Positions 1 to 5,003 of a stretch of 5,003 nt of DNA are shown one piece after another (position 1 is the stretch's first letter; each line of letters opens with the position of its first letter). The DNA is taken from the NCBI GenBank assembly GCA_029934775.1, contig JAOZLO010000255.1, forward strand, positions 1 through 5,003. Direction: 5' to 3'. The notes below the pieces were generated by a model. The model searched no databases and was not told the origin of the DNA. It saw nothing but the letters and a program-made list of their open reading frames with translations. The position numbers and the translations under genes were made by a program. This DNA is from Desulfocapsaceae bacterium (GTDB lineage Bacteria; Desulfobacterota; Desulfobulbia; Desulfobulbales; Desulfocapsaceae).

Positions 1-175
1 TTGAAAAATTGCCTTTTCCTCCAATCTCAACGTTATGCTCCAAAATTTATCCACGTAATATCAAATATATGCCTGTGGTGAATTTTTATGCATGTCTTGG
101 TCCGGGGCCGGAAAGCGAGGCATGAGACTCTGAGAACACTAATTTTGCAAGGTACCCTATAAGGTTAGAATTTGA
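1..175. other. Non-coding or unresolved stretch downstream of deoB
   Basis: This stretch lies 3' of the minus-strand deoB gene. One plus-strand frame is open from base 3 to a TGA near 123-125, giving about 40 residues with no recognised motif and no visible start, so it is not called as a gene. A short palindrome, TCCGG-gg-CCGGA, sits at 101-112. No hairpin followed by a T-run in the minus-strand direction was found, so the terminator of deoB is not identified. A GGAGG-like string on the minus strand at 22-18 has no start codon at a usable distance before the window edge. Confidence 0.5.
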
Positions 176-1342
176 TTATATCTTTATATCACTTAAAAAA
201 CTTTTCCCGGGAATTGGTGCCTCTGTCTTAAAAAAATCAGTTATCGTTTTTCCTACGTCCGCGTAGCTTTCCCTTGTTCCCAGGTGGATTTCTTGGGAAA
301 GATGCTTTGAATAAACTAACAGCGGAGCATATTCTCGGGTATGGTCCGTCCCGGTAAAACAAGGATCGCACCCATGATCGGCAGTAATCATCAAAATATC
401 TTCATTATTCAACGCGTTAATAATGTCAGGCAAGGCCTGATCAAAGTCTTTAATACATTGATAATACCCGTTTACGTCCCTTCTATGACCGTAAAGCATA
501 TCAAAATCAACTAGATTGATAAAAATAAAGGAACCGGCATTGGATTGCAATGCTTCAATAGTGGACCTGATACAAGCCGGGTTTCCTTTTGAGTGTATTT
601 TTTGTGTTAAACCAGCGCCGGCAAATATGTCATCAATTTTACCGATACCAATAGTTTTAATACCGGCCTCCTGCAAATAATTTAGTGCTGTCTTACCTGG
701 AGGATAAATGGAAAAGTCCTTTCGGTTTTGAGTGCGTACATAAACTCCGTCTTCATCAATAAAAGGCCTTGCGATTACTCGGGCAATGTTCTGTTTTTCA
801 CAGATGTCGCGGGTGATTTCACATACACGATATAGTTCTTCTAAAGGTATAGTCTCCTCATGGGCTGCAATTTGAAATACTGAATCTGCTGAATTATATA
901 CAATTAATTTTTTTGTTTCCTGGTGTTCTTTGCCCAGCTTTTTAATAATTTCCGTGCCTGAAGACGGATAATTTCCAATAAAATCATGTCCGGTCCGGTT
1001 TTTAAAATCTTCTGTTATTTCAGGTGGAAAACCATCGGGAAAGGTCTTAAGCGCTTTATCCAGGACTATTCCCATTAACTCCCAGTGACCGGTCGTCGTA
1101 TCCTTTCCGATGGTTTGTGAATTGAGTTTTCCGTAAGCGCCTTTAACCTGCGTGGAAGAGCTCAACCCTTTAAGGTCGTCGATTTTTCCCAAACCCATAT
1201 TTTCAAGATTCGGCCATTCTATTTTTACGACATTTTCACAAACATGTTGAAGAGTGGCCGCATCCTTATCGCCATATTCAGCAGCATCAGGCAAAGCGCC
1301 GATTCCGACGCTATCCAGTACAATTAAAACAACGTTTGCCAT
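176..1342 (-). CDS. deoB: Phosphopentomutase (DeoB)
   Basis: This cytosolic enzyme interconverts (deoxy)ribose 1-phosphate and (deoxy)ribose 5-phosphate, linking nucleoside phosphorolysis to the pentose phosphate pool. It is a 388-residue member of the alkaline-phosphatase superfamily, a normal length for the family. The N-terminal metal site is seen in VVLIVLDSVGIG (Asp10). The loop DTTTGHWE (81-88) carries the threonine that is phosphorylated in the family. The second metal cluster is complete: VDFDMLYGHRRD (Asp281, His286), ADHG (Asp322, His323) and TDHTRE (His334). The insert cap domain lies between roughly residues 95 and 210. The ATG at 1342 is preceded by a good Shine-Dalgarno, AAGGAA on the minus strand at 1352-1347, which supports this start. 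No other nucleoside-salvage gene is in view. The gene is visibly more AT-rich than the plus-strand genes opposite. All expected metal ligands are present, so it is probably functional. Confidence 0.96.
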   Translation of the reverse strand: MANVVLIVLDSVGIGALPDAAEYGDKDAATLQHVCENVVKIEWPNLENMGLGKIDDLKGLSSSTQVKGAYGKLNSQTIGKDTTTGHWELMGIVLDKALKTFPDGFPPEITEDFKNRTGHDFIGNYPSSGTEIIKKLGKEHQETKKLIVYNSADSVFQIAAHEETIPLEELYRVCEITRDICEKQNIARVIARPFIDEDGVYVRTQNRKDFSIYPPGKTALNYLQEAGIKTIGIGKIDDIFAGAGLTQKIHSKGNPACIRSTIEALQSNAGSFIFINLVDFDMLYGHRRDVNGYYQCIKDFDQALPDIINALNNEDILMITADHGCDPCFTGTDHTREYAPLLVYSKHLSQEIHLGTRESYADVGKTITDFFKTEAPIPGKSFLSDIKI

Positions 1343-1376
1343 ATTGTTCCTTTTTTATAAATCTACGCAATTTTCT

Positions 1377-1415
1377 AACCGGACAGCACTGTATAGATTC
1401 CCTACTGTTCGGGTT
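1377..1415. repeat. Imperfect inverted repeat upstream of deoB
   Basis: The arms AACCGGACAG (1377-1386) and CTGTTCGGGTT (1405-1415) pair with one mismatch and one bulged base across an 18-base centre. The repeat lies 35 to 73 bases upstream of the deoB start, so it could be a regulator site or a leader hairpin. It has no T-run on either side and is not a terminator. Its role is unknown, and short imperfect repeats like this can occur by chance. Confidence 0.3.
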
Positions 1416-1550
1416 CCGGTTGTGTATTTTTCCTGATATGAACTGTATCACTATTCTCGCATCGCATGGTAATTAAATCTGTTTTTTTCCCTCTCCGGGA
1501 CGTCTGGGAAGTGATGAGAAAATCGGCGTTAAGCACCTAGCCTTTTCTTT

Positions 1551-1581
1551 CCGCTGTTTGTCGGCAAATCAAACTTTGCGG
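1551..1581 (+). promoter_or_regulatory. Imperfect hairpin upstream of the enolase-like gene promoter region
   Basis: CCGC (1551-1554) pairs with GCGG (1578-1581), and GTTTG (1556-1560) pairs with CAAAC (1570-1574). A small internal bulge (T versus TTT) separates the two stems, and the loop is 9 bases. It lies just upstream of the TTGACA element at 1598. With no T-run after it in either direction it does not look like an intrinsic terminator. A protein-binding site is possible but unproven. Confidence 0.25.
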
Positions 1582-1597
1582 CCTTTTGAAAAAAAGA

Positions 1598-1626
1598 TTG
1601 ACAGGATAAAGCGCAAATAGTAAACA
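1598..1626 (+). promoter_or_regulatory. Candidate sigma-70 promoter with perfect -35, poor -10
   Basis: A perfect TTGACA -35 box is at 1598-1603, followed by a 17-base spacer and TAAACA at 1621-1626, which matches only three of six bases of TATAAT. Transcription from here would start near 1633 and leave a leader of about 40 bases that keeps the whole ribosome-binding site of the enolase-like gene. This position suits an operon promoter better than the second candidate, although the -10 is weak. Confidence 0.35.
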
Positions 1627-1662
1627 ATTTACAGTAAACAATTCATAATTTATGATAAAAGA
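1621..1662 (+). repeat. Degenerate heptameric repeat tract (six 7-base units)
   Basis: The stretch divides into TAAACAA, TTTACAG, TAAACAA, TTCATAA, TTTATGA and TAAAAGA. Units one and three are identical, and an 11-base direct repeat AGTAAACAATT starts at 1619 and again at 1633. A near-palindrome TCATAA-T-TTATGA spans 1643-1655. Such AT-rich heptads resemble the short tandemly repeated sequences known between genes in many bacteria. Here the tract ends against the ribosome-binding site of the enolase-like gene and contains both candidate -10 boxes. Confidence 0.5.
1628..1656 (+). promoter_or_regulatory. Candidate sigma-70 promoter with strong -10
   Basis: TTTACA (1628-1633, five of six bases of TTGACA) and TATGAT (1651-1656, five of six bases of TATAAT) are separated by exactly 17 bases. 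By sequence it is the better sigma-70 match. Its expected start near 1663, however, falls inside the GAGAGG Shine-Dalgarno (1661-1666), which would give an almost leaderless message. The match may also be a by-product of the 7-base repeat that makes up this stretch. Confidence 0.4.
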
Positions 1663-1674
1663 GAGGTACTTCCT

Positions 1675-3015
1675 ATGAGACATAACCAGATAACAGATAT
1701 TAACGCCCTCGAAATTATTGACAATCGAGGCAATCCCACCCTGCGGGTATCCGTCTGTATGGAAGATCGGTTTTACGGAAGGGGGGATGTCCCCTCCGGC
1801 TCCTCCACAGGCGGCTATGAAGCAGTGGAGCTTCGGGACGGTGAAGCACGCTATAATGGAAAAGGGGTCAGAAAAGCTATCAGCCATGTTTTGGAGAAAA
1901 TCCGCCCTGAATTAATAGGACTTGATGGAACTAATCAGAGAGCTATAGACAATCTCATGCTCTCAATTGATGGCACTTCGAACAAATCCAACCTGGGGGG
2001 TAACGCCATCCTGGGTGTTTCTCTTGCAGTTGCACGAGCAGCATCACAGGCCGTGGGATTTCCTCTTTATCGGTATCTGAATGCAGGTGCTCACATCCTT
2101 CCGGTTCCCCAGGCCTGCCTTATAAATGGAGGTCTCCACGCAGGCAACGACCTGGATGTCCAGGAGTATTGTGTCATGCCTGTTGGTGCAGAAAACTTTA
2201 CCCATGCGGTACAGATCCTGTGTGAAATTTTTACCTGCCTTCGGGAAATTCTTTTGACAAAAATTGGCAAGGTGGCTGTGAACAGTAGTGAGGACGGTGG
2301 ATTCGCCCCTCCCCTCTCCTCTTCTTTCGAAGCCATGGAATATCTCACTGATGCTGTAAAAGCTTCAGGCTATGTAGACAAAATTGTCTATGGCCTTGAT
2401 CTTGCGGCTGGCGGGTTTTTAAATATTGAAACAGGCCTATATACTTTTGAAGGGAAAAAGCGCACTGCTGAAGGGATGAAAGAATTTATTGCCGATCTTA
2501 TTCAAGAGTACCCAGCCATTATTTCCATTGAAGATCCCCTGGGAGAAGATGACCTGGATGGCTGGAAAATGATAACCGACAGCTTTTCCGAGATCATGAT
2601 TATCGGTGACGACCTATTTGCCACCAATAAAGAACGACTCACCCTGGGTATGGAGAAGAAAATTGCCAATGCCACCCTCTGCAAGGTGAACCAGATCGGG
2701 ACCCTTACTGAGGCCATGGATGCGGCTCGTTTTGCCCAGAGGAATCACTATCCGGTTGTCATGTCGGTTCGATCCGGTGAAACCGAGGATGATATTCTTT
2801 CAGATATCAGTGTTGCCCTTGACTCCGGCCTCTTTAAAACCGGAGGGATCAGAGGAAGTGACAGGGGCACGAATTACAACCGCTTTATGGAGATTGAAGC
2901 AGAACTTGGTGAGAGTGCAGTGTATGCCGGAAACAACTACAAACGTCTGCTGCCGAAAGATGGTGCTGATCATACTGATGACAAACAACAGAATACTGAA
3001 CGAGCCAATGATTAA
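1675..3015 (+). CDS. eno: Enolase-family protein (phosphopyruvate hydratase paralogue) with altered active site
   Basis: True enolases interconvert 2-phosphoglycerate and phosphoenolpyruvate. This 446-residue protein aligns with enolase over its whole length. The N-terminal domain (about 1-135) has EIIDNRGNPT and the mobile loop SGSSTG (41-46). The barrel keeps INGGLHAGN (His155), QEY (Glu164), and metal ligands Asp242, Glu286 (SIEDPLGEDD) and Asp312 (GDDLFATN). It also keeps Lys337 (KVNQIG), Arg366-Ser367 of RSGETED, and Lys388 (KTGGIRGSDR). Two catalytic positions differ: the His of SHRSGETED is Val365 (GTT at 2767-2769), and the Glu of GDEGG is Asp207 in SSEDGG. A polar tail of about 18 residues ends the protein. 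The ATG at 1675 follows GAGAGG (1661-1666) by 8 bases, a good spacing. The stop overlaps the next start by 8 bases, so the two genes are an operon. It may be a low-activity enolase, an enzyme for a related substrate, or a non-catalytic homologue. The eno symbol marks the family, not a proven function. Confidence 0.9.
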   Translation: MRHNQITDINALEIIDNRGNPTLRVSVCMEDRFYGRGDVPSGSSTGGYEAVELRDGEARYNGKGVRKAISHVLEKIRPELIGLDGTNQRAIDNLMLSIDGTSNKSNLGGNAILGVSLAVARAASQAVGFPLYRYLNAGAHILPVPQACLINGGLHAGNDLDVQEYCVMPVGAENFTHAVQILCEIFTCLREILLTKIGKVAVNSSEDGGFAPPLSSSFEAMEYLTDAVKASGYVDKIVYGLDLAAGGFLNIETGLYTFEGKKRTAEGMKEFIADLIQEYPAIISIEDPLGEDDLDGWKMITDSFSEIMIIGDDLFATNKERLTLGMEKKIANATLCKVNQIGTLTEAMDAARFAQRNHYPVVMSVRSGETEDDILSDISVALDSGLFKTGGIRGSDRGTNYNRFMEIEAELGESAVYAGNNYKRLLPKDGADHTDDKQQNTERAND

Positions 3016-4369
3016 AAATAAAAAGAGTTTAACCAGTCACGGTTGTCGGAAGGCCAGGGAGATATGTGCACAGATCATAGAGCATGCCCTTGAGGCAGTT
3101 GACCCTTACCGTGCAACTCTTGATGCACTCTGCCTGACTGATGACATCCTTGTTGTTGATGGCAGACCCTACGACCTTTCCAAAATTGACAACATTTATG
3201 TGGTGGGAGCTGGCAAGGCAACATTCCGTCAGGCCCTCGCCCTGGATGAACTTTTGAATGAAAGGATTACCCGGGGACTGGTGGCGGTGAAATACGGACA
3301 GAAAGAGGATTTAATCCATATCAGGGTTATGGAAGCTGCACACCCTGTACCCGATTCTAACAGTTTTAAAGCCAGCACAGAGATCATGGCTGTAGCTGAA
3401 AAAGCTGGTCCCAATGACCTGGTTTTCTGCCTTATGTCTGGTGGCTGCTCTTCCACCTGCGTATCACCCGTTCATGGAATCAGCGCGGAAGACAAGATCA
3501 CGCTTAACCACCTTATGGTTCATTGCGGCGCACAGGTGACGGAAATCATGAGCGTACGACGCCATCTCTCCCGTATCAAAGGAGGCAGACTGGCTGAAAT
3601 AATTGCACCTGCTGCCTGCATTACGCTCACCGTTTCTGATGCTATCGGAGATCCTCTGGAATGGAACACAGACTGGACTCATCCGGATTCCTCCACCTTT
3701 GAGGAGTCGGTGGATATCCTTAAAAAATATGACCTCTGGGATAAGATCCCTGCTGGCGTCAGACAATATTTCAGCAGTTTTTCTCAGGAAAAGGAGACGC
3801 CAAAATCTTTTCCAAACTATAACATTCAATACCTGATGACAGTAAAAACGGAGACTCTCTGGAGGGCAGCTGTGGAAAAAGCCCAGGCACTGGGGCTTGA
3901 TGCCCGCCTGATGTCAACACTGATCAAGGGTGAAAGCCGCGAAGTCGGCAGGGTTTTGACTTGTCTTGCCAAAGAGACTCTGCTTTCAGGAAATCCTGCT
4001 CAACCTCCGTGTGCTCTCATCTCCATCGGAGAAACAGGGGTGAGAGTGAGCGGCAAACCCAAAGGCAGGGGAGGTGCCAACCAGGAACTGGCATGTGGAG
4101 CATGTCTCGACCTTGAACCGGATGATCCCATTGTTATTGCTGCAATCGATACAGATGGAACGGACGGTCCCACTGATCTTGCCGGTGCAATGGTTGACGG
4201 TTCCACACTCATTCGTGCAAAAGAAAAGGGCATCGATTTTTACCGGACCCTGATGGAACATGACAGCAGTTTTCTGCTGGAAAGTACCGAGGACGCCATA
4301 ATTACAGGCCATACCGGTTCCAATGTCAATGATATGATGATTTGTGTGATCTTACCTCCGGAAAAATGA
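3008..4369 (+). CDS. Glycerate 2-kinase, class II (MOFRL family)
   Basis: This family phosphorylates D-glycerate with ATP to 2-phosphoglycerate (GckA/TtuD/GLYCTK type) in the cytosol. At 453 residues the length is typical. The N-terminal domain shows VVGAGKAT (Lys70), AAHPVPD (111-116), LMSGGCSST (142-150) and MSVRRHLSRIKGGRLAE (181-197). The C-terminal MOFRL domain shows GRGGANQE (353-360), DTDGTDGPTD (381-390) and TGSNVND (436-442). Three motifs depart from the usual forms: SGGGSAL is SGGCSST, the region of IASGPTxPD reads EWNTDWTHPD (218-227), and the Arg of GRNQE is Ala357. The ATG at 3008 is chosen because homology begins soon after it. The frame stays open upstream only because it shadows the enolase gene. 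No strong Shine-Dalgarno precedes it, so translation is probably coupled to the enolase stop eight bases downstream (TAA 3013-3015). Its product would be the enolase substrate, which explains the pairing. The family is sure; the exact substrate is not. Confidence 0.93.
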   Translation: MIKNKKSLTSHGCRKAREICAQIIEHALEAVDPYRATLDALCLTDDILVVDGRPYDLSKIDNIYVVGAGKATFRQALALDELLNERITRGLVAVKYGQKEDLIHIRVMEAAHPVPDSNSFKASTEIMAVAEKAGPNDLVFCLMSGGCSSTCVSPVHGISAEDKITLNHLMVHCGAQVTEIMSVRRHLSRIKGGRLAEIIAPAACITLTVSDAIGDPLEWNTDWTHPDSSTFEESVDILKKYDLWDKIPAGVRQYFSSFSQEKETPKSFPNYNIQYLMTVKTETLWRAAVEKAQALGLDARLMSTLIKGESREVGRVLTCLAKETLLSGNPAQPPCALISIGETGVRVSGKPKGRGGANQELACGACLDLEPDDPIVIAAIDTDGTDGPTDLAGAMVDGSTLIRAKEKGIDFYRTLMEHDSSFLLESTEDAIITGHTGSNVNDMMICVILPPEK

Positions 4370-4410
4370 GCAGATTGATTTTATGGGTCATGTTGAGAGT
4401 GGACTGTTGA
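4366..4410 (+). pseudogene. Short ATGA-coupled frame, possible remnant start of the third gene
   Basis: The ATG at 4366 overlaps the TGA stop of the kinase gene (4367-4369), the classic four-base ATGA arrangement of coupled operon genes. The frame encodes only 14 residues (MSRLILWVMLRVDC) before TGA at 4408-4410. The first four codons, reading MSRL, would join naturally to the reading frame that resumes at 4512-4517 (Leu-Arg-Ile-Glu-Arg). This could mean the original third gene began here and was broken by about 135 inserted or rearranged bases. A chance ATGA is the alternative. Confidence 0.35.
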
Positions 4411-4511
4411 AACTTATGGTTCAAGTAAGTCGCTACGCAGCAAAATAACCCCTGCCTACAAATAACCACTTGAGCTGAATCCAGCTCTTTCTCTAATTCT
4501 TTATTTGCCTC
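4370..4511. other. Gap between kinase gene and third frame, possible inserted segment
   Basis: These 142 bases carry stops in all three plus-strand frames and no ribosome-binding site for the frame that follows. The minus strand is open across it, and a stretch there (about 4460-4530) reads with a plausible charged helix, NKELEKELDSAQ, but no protein family was recognised and no start signal was seen. A short inverted pair, TCAAGT (4421-4426) and ACTTGA (4468-4473), is present. It may be a fragment of a mobile element or a decayed spacer; clear terminal repeats and a target duplication were not found. Confidence 0.35.
4472..4494 (+). terminator. Possible weak intrinsic terminator after the kinase gene
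   Basis: A perfect 6-base-pair stem, GAGCTG (4472-4477) and CAGCTC (4482-4487), closes a 4-base loop (AATC). It is followed by an interrupted pyrimidine tract, TTTCTCT, then AATTCTTT. The stem is short and the T-run is broken, so termination would be partial at best. If it works, it would end the two-gene transcript and separate it from the reading frame beginning at 4512. Confidence 0.35.
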
Positions 4512-5003
4512 TTGCGCATTGAACGAATTCTTGCTGTGGATGGAGGGATTCTCACGGTTCTTGACCAGGTAACAGCAGAAGATGATGAGATTGTTGAAAA
4601 GCTCTCTGAAGCAATTCCGGTGGCAATTATTGACATGCGGACATTGGCAGGCCTTGCACGATTGGGTGGTGGGTCTCCAGTGGCCGAACAACAGATCCTA
4701 TACAGTGGGACAGAACAGAAAACAGCTGAATCAGGCCTGTCAGAGTTACAGCTTTTAGCCGCTGAAAAATTAAAAGCAGCTACTGTACTGATTGATCAAA
4801 ATTGTGCTGGTGTGGCGGTTGACTTACTGCTATCAGCCCTTCTGGTTAAAGCTTCTGATCAGGCCCAGCTTACCGTCTCCGTGACCACTCAGGACGCAGG
4901 TGTCTGGATTTATTCTGAAGCTCTTCCAAAAGGTTTTCTGACTCAGGGCGATGCTGCACTGATCATGCGGGCATTGGCTCTTGCTCAGTCGCCATCCGTA
5001 CCT
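4512..5003 (+). CDS. Partial reading frame of unknown function, 5' end uncertain, runs off the window
   Basis: The frame is open from 4497, after a TAA at 4494-4496, to the window edge. It gives 164 residues if counted from the TTG at 4512. There is no ATG before residue 42 (4635) and no Shine-Dalgarno before the TTG. Either the gene uses a poor TTG start, or its beginning has been lost or displaced. The composition looks like real protein: RIERILAVDGG suggests a first beta strand and turn, followed by alternating Leu/Ala/Val-rich helices and strands (VAIIDMRTLAGLARLGGG, LKAATVLIDQNCAGVAVDLL). No signal peptide or membrane segment is evident. I do not recognise the family. Its base composition matches the kinase and enolase genes, and it has the same orientation, so it may once have been the third gene of that operon. 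It could be a pseudogene. Confidence 0.6.
   Translation, partial: MRIERILAVDGGILTVLDQVTAEDDEIVEKLSEAIPVAIIDMRTLAGLARLGGGSPVAEQQILYSGTEQKTAESGLSELQLLAAEKLKAATVLIDQNCAGVAVDLLLSALLVKASDQAQLTVSVTTQDAGVWIYSEALPKGFLTQGDAALIMRALALAQSPSVP

Larger units (their letters stand above)
1343..1674. other. Divergent intergenic region between deoB and the enolase-like gene
   Basis: This 332-base spacer separates two divergently transcribed genes and must hold the start signals of both. The deoB side has its ribosome-binding site at 1347-1352 and an imperfect inverted repeat at 1377-1415. No convincing -35/-10 pair for deoB was found. The enolase side has an imperfect hairpin at 1551-1581, two promoter candidates between 1598 and 1656, and a degenerate heptameric repeat at 1621-1662. 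No small ORF with a ribosome-binding site was seen, and no riboswitch or tRNA was recognised. Confidence 0.7.

Noticed and set aside
101..112. TCCGG-gg-CCGGA palindrome as a deoB terminator
   Set aside because: It lies about 65 bases past the deoB stop, has only a two-base loop, and has no T-run in the minus-strand direction.
3..125. Plus-strand frame open from the window start, about 40 residues
   Set aside because: Its start is not visible, it is too short to judge, and it carries no recognisable motif. It could be the tail of a gene outside the window, but nothing supports this.
1537..1887. Minus-strand frame over the enolase-like gene start
   Set aside because: It is a shadow of the enolase coding region plus a translation of the 7-base repeat tract, with no family resemblance.
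2720..3007. Extended N-terminus of the kinase frame, open from 2720
   Set aside because: The 96 extra residues overlap the enolase coding region in another frame and show no kinase homology. The family N-terminus fits the ATG at 3008.
3464..3829. Minus-strand frame inside the kinase gene
   Set aside because: It lies wholly within the well-supported kinase gene and has no motif of its own.
3986..4312. Two overlapping minus-strand frames at the 3' end of the kinase gene
   Set aside because: Both are antisense to the conserved MOFRL motifs, and their composition is a by-product of that coding strand.
4370..4511. Miniature transposable element with terminal inverted repeats
   Set aside because: Only a 6-base inverted pair was found, and it is not at the edges. 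No target duplication was convincing, so a defined element is not claimed.
4326..4691. Minus-strand frame of 121 residues across the gap and the third frame
   Set aside because: It has unusual Cys/His/Asn-rich composition, no recognised domain and no good ribosome-binding site. It overlaps the end of the kinase gene and the better plus-strand frame. Only its middle part was considered as a possible remnant.

Overview
The window reads as bacterial chromosome. It holds one complete gene on the minus strand, a complete overlapping two-gene operon on the plus strand, and the start of a third plus-strand reading frame that runs off the right edge. No rRNA, tRNA, CRISPR array or intact insertion sequence was seen. 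The organism cannot be fixed from the sequence. The codon usage, the moderate GC content and the pairing of a MOFRL-type glycerate kinase with an enolase paralogue would suit an anaerobic Desulfobacterota-like bacterium, but that is a low-confidence guess.

Layout. Bases 1-175 have no convincing gene. Bases 176-1342 (minus) encode phosphopentomutase, DeoB, of nucleoside salvage and catabolism. Bases 1343-1674 are a divergent intergenic region with a promoter-like stretch built on a degenerate 7-base repeat, plus two imperfect hairpins. Bases 1675-3015 (plus) encode an enolase-family protein. Bases 3008-4369 (plus) encode a glycerate 2-kinase/MOFRL-family protein whose start overlaps the enolase stop by 8 bases. 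An ATGA overlap at 4366-4369 would couple a third gene, but that frame stops after 14 codons. A well-formed but 5'-incomplete or TTG-started reading frame of unknown function opens by 4512 and continues beyond 5003.

How the genes fit. A class II glycerate kinase makes 2-phosphoglycerate, which enolase dehydrates to phosphoenolpyruvate, so the pair forms a logical two-step route. Both proteins, however, depart from family consensus at active-site motifs. The enolase has Val365 where the catalytic His (yeast His373) belongs, and Asp207 where the catalytic Glu (yeast Glu211) belongs, while all three metal ligands and both active-site lysines are kept. The kinase has altered forms of the SGGGSAL, IASGPT and GRNQE motifs. 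This suggests a specialised kinase/enolase pair acting on a 2-hydroxy acid related to glycerate but not necessarily identical to it. It is the most interesting feature of the window. DeoB is divergent, visibly more AT-rich, and shows no functional link to the pair.
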